Source: Alphaproteobacteria bacterium (GTDB lineage: Bacteria > Pseudomonadota > Alphaproteobacteria > Micavibrionales > Micavibrionaceae). From it: a DNA stretch of 5,554 nt. Each line of letters begins with the position of its first letter. The stretch's first letter is position 1. This document shows, in pieces, positions 4,780-5,554 of the stretch. The translations under genes and the position numbers were made by a program. The notes below the pieces were generated by a model that did not search any database, was not told the origin of the DNA, and was given only the letters and a program-made list of their open reading frames with translations. The stretch lies in NCBI GenBank assembly GCA_030639165.1, contig DAOWDF010000054.1, positions 1 through 5,554 of the forward strand, read 5' to 3'.

Positions 4780-4793
4780 TGTACTAAAGTACA
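4780..4793. promoter_or_regulatory. 14-bp palindrome, possible operator
   Basis: TGTACTAAAGTACA is a perfect 6-2-6 inverted repeat flanked by T runs. Its centre lies about 60 bp upstream of the predicted start of the small RNA, a spacing at which activators of the class I type commonly bind. The binding protein is unknown. As an RNA hairpin it would be too short, and on the minus strand it is followed by A rather than T, so it is not a polA terminator. Confidence 0.35.
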
Positions 4794-4817
4794 TTTTTTA
4801 TGTATTTTTATTGTTTT

Positions 4818-5554
4818 TTAATGTGCAACAGCCCAATTTCCCCCTTGCCCAGCCTCTGCTGTTAATGGCACTGATATTTCTATCTCATTGATTTCAAATG
4901 AGTTTTCCATCACTTCTCTAACAATATCTATGGTTTCGTCTATTTCAGACGCAGGAACCTCAAAAATCAGCTCATCATGCACCTGTAATAGCATTTTTGC
5001 CGATAAATTCTCTGATTTTAGATATTTTTGCATTCTTCCCATAGCAATTTTCATTATATCTGCGGCTGTTCCTTGCAGTGGAGCATTAATAGCCTGACGC
5101 TCTGCCCCTTTAATTCGCATAGGGTTGTTATCTTGAATTCCTGGAATAAAGCATTTACGTCCATATAATGTTTTAACAAAACCATCGGCTTTGGCAGTTT
5201 CTTTTGTTTCTTCCATATAGGCCTCAATCTCGTGAAACCTTGCGAGATAGCGTTTAATGAAGCTACTTGCCTCACCAACAGGGCAGTTTAGCTGTTTTGA
5301 TAGCCCAAATCCAGATATGCCATATATAATTCCGAAATTCACAGCCTTTGCTTGGCGGCGCAGTTCTGGCGTTACTTGCTCTAATGGCACGTCAAACACT
5401 TGGGAGGCAGTGAGTGCATGAATATCTTTACCAGCCTTAAATGCATCCTTCAGTGCTTCAACCCCAGCCATTTCAGCGGTTAGTCGCAATTCCACCTGTG
5501 AATAATCAACCGACAGCAAAACATGGCCTTCACTAGCAATAAAGGCCTCGCGGA
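4818..5554 (-). CDS. polA: DNA polymerase I, C-terminal polymerase domain (cut by window edge)
   Basis: The last 244 residues of the family A DNA polymerase used in Okazaki fragment maturation and repair. The reading frame runs to the window edge (REAFIASEGHVLLSVDYSQ...), so the apparent start at a TTG near 5519 is not real. Motif A is DYSQVELR, carrying the first catalytic Asp. The O-helix (motif B) is RRQAKAVNFGIIYG; it keeps the Arg, the Lys and the Phe equivalent to E. coli F762, which discriminates against dideoxynucleotides, and the Tyr equivalent to Y766. Motif C is QVHDELIFEV with the second catalytic Asp. The protein ends normally with a GNWAVAH tail. All palm and finger residues expected in this part are intact. 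A full protein would be around 900 residues; the 5'-nuclease and 3'-5' exonuclease regions lie outside. Confidence 0.98.
   Translation of the reverse strand, partial: REAFIASEGHVLLSVDYSQVELRLTAEMAGVEALKDAFKAGKDIHALTASQVFDVPLEQVTPELRRQAKAVNFGIIYGISGFGLSKQLNCPVGEASSFIKRYLARFHEIEAYMEETKETAKADGFVKTLYGRKCFIPGIQDNNPMRIKGAERQAINAPLQGTAADIMKIAMGRMQKYLKSENLSAKMLLQVHDELIFEVPASEIDETIDIVREVMENSFEINEIEISVPLTAEAGQGGNWAVAH

Noticed and set aside
1..5554. tRNA genes, CRISPR arrays, insertion sequences or phage attachment sites
   Set aside because: No cloverleaf, regularly spaced repeats, transposase-like frame or long terminal repeats were seen on either strand.

Overview
The window looks like a chromosomal housekeeping segment from a low-to-moderate GC alphaproteobacterium. 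The L20 and L35 sequences and the class II PheS read as alphaproteobacterial by recall, but no database search was possible, so the lineage is an inference. No mobile element, integrase, tRNA, rRNA or CRISPR array is visible.

Layout, following the minus strand from right to left. First comes the 3' third of polA (4818-5554, cut by the window edge). A 508-bp gene-free gap (4310-4817) follows. It appears to hold a strong promoter, a candidate structured small RNA of about 180 nt (about 4547-4726), and two candidate promoters plus a leader hairpin for the ribosomal operon. Next are rpmI (L35) and rplT (L20), ending in a clear intrinsic terminator (3622-3658). Directly behind the terminator is a HAD-family hydrolase (2928-3608). 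One plus-strand gene of unknown function (2124-2921) converges on the HAD gene with a 6-bp gap. A divergent intergenic region carries a candidate promoter and a possible leader peptide for pheS. The window closes with pheS (878-1984), a GNAT acetyltransferase (431-874) and the start of pheT (1-405).

The well-known bacterial order is rpmI-rplT-pheS-pheT. Here that order is kept but opened in two places. A HAD hydrolase and an opposite-strand unknown gene separate rplT from pheS, and a GNAT gene sits between the genes for the two subunits of phenylalanyl-tRNA synthetase. pheS-GNAT-pheT is tightly packed (3- and 25-bp gaps) and is probably one transcript. rpmI-rplT is a separate two-gene operon with its own promoter and terminator.

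The item most worth following up is the candidate small RNA just downstream of polA. It has a near-consensus promoter with an A/T-rich UP-like element, two perfect 9-10-bp hairpins whose loops carry CA repeats, two copies of a UUCCCCACACAC motif, and a third compound hairpin followed by a U-rich tract. The third hairpin pairs fully only on the minus strand. Other points of interest are a promoter-like element buried inside the rplT terminator, a short ORF whose stop overlaps the start of an SD-less pheS, and the uncharacterised coiled-coil-like plus-strand protein.
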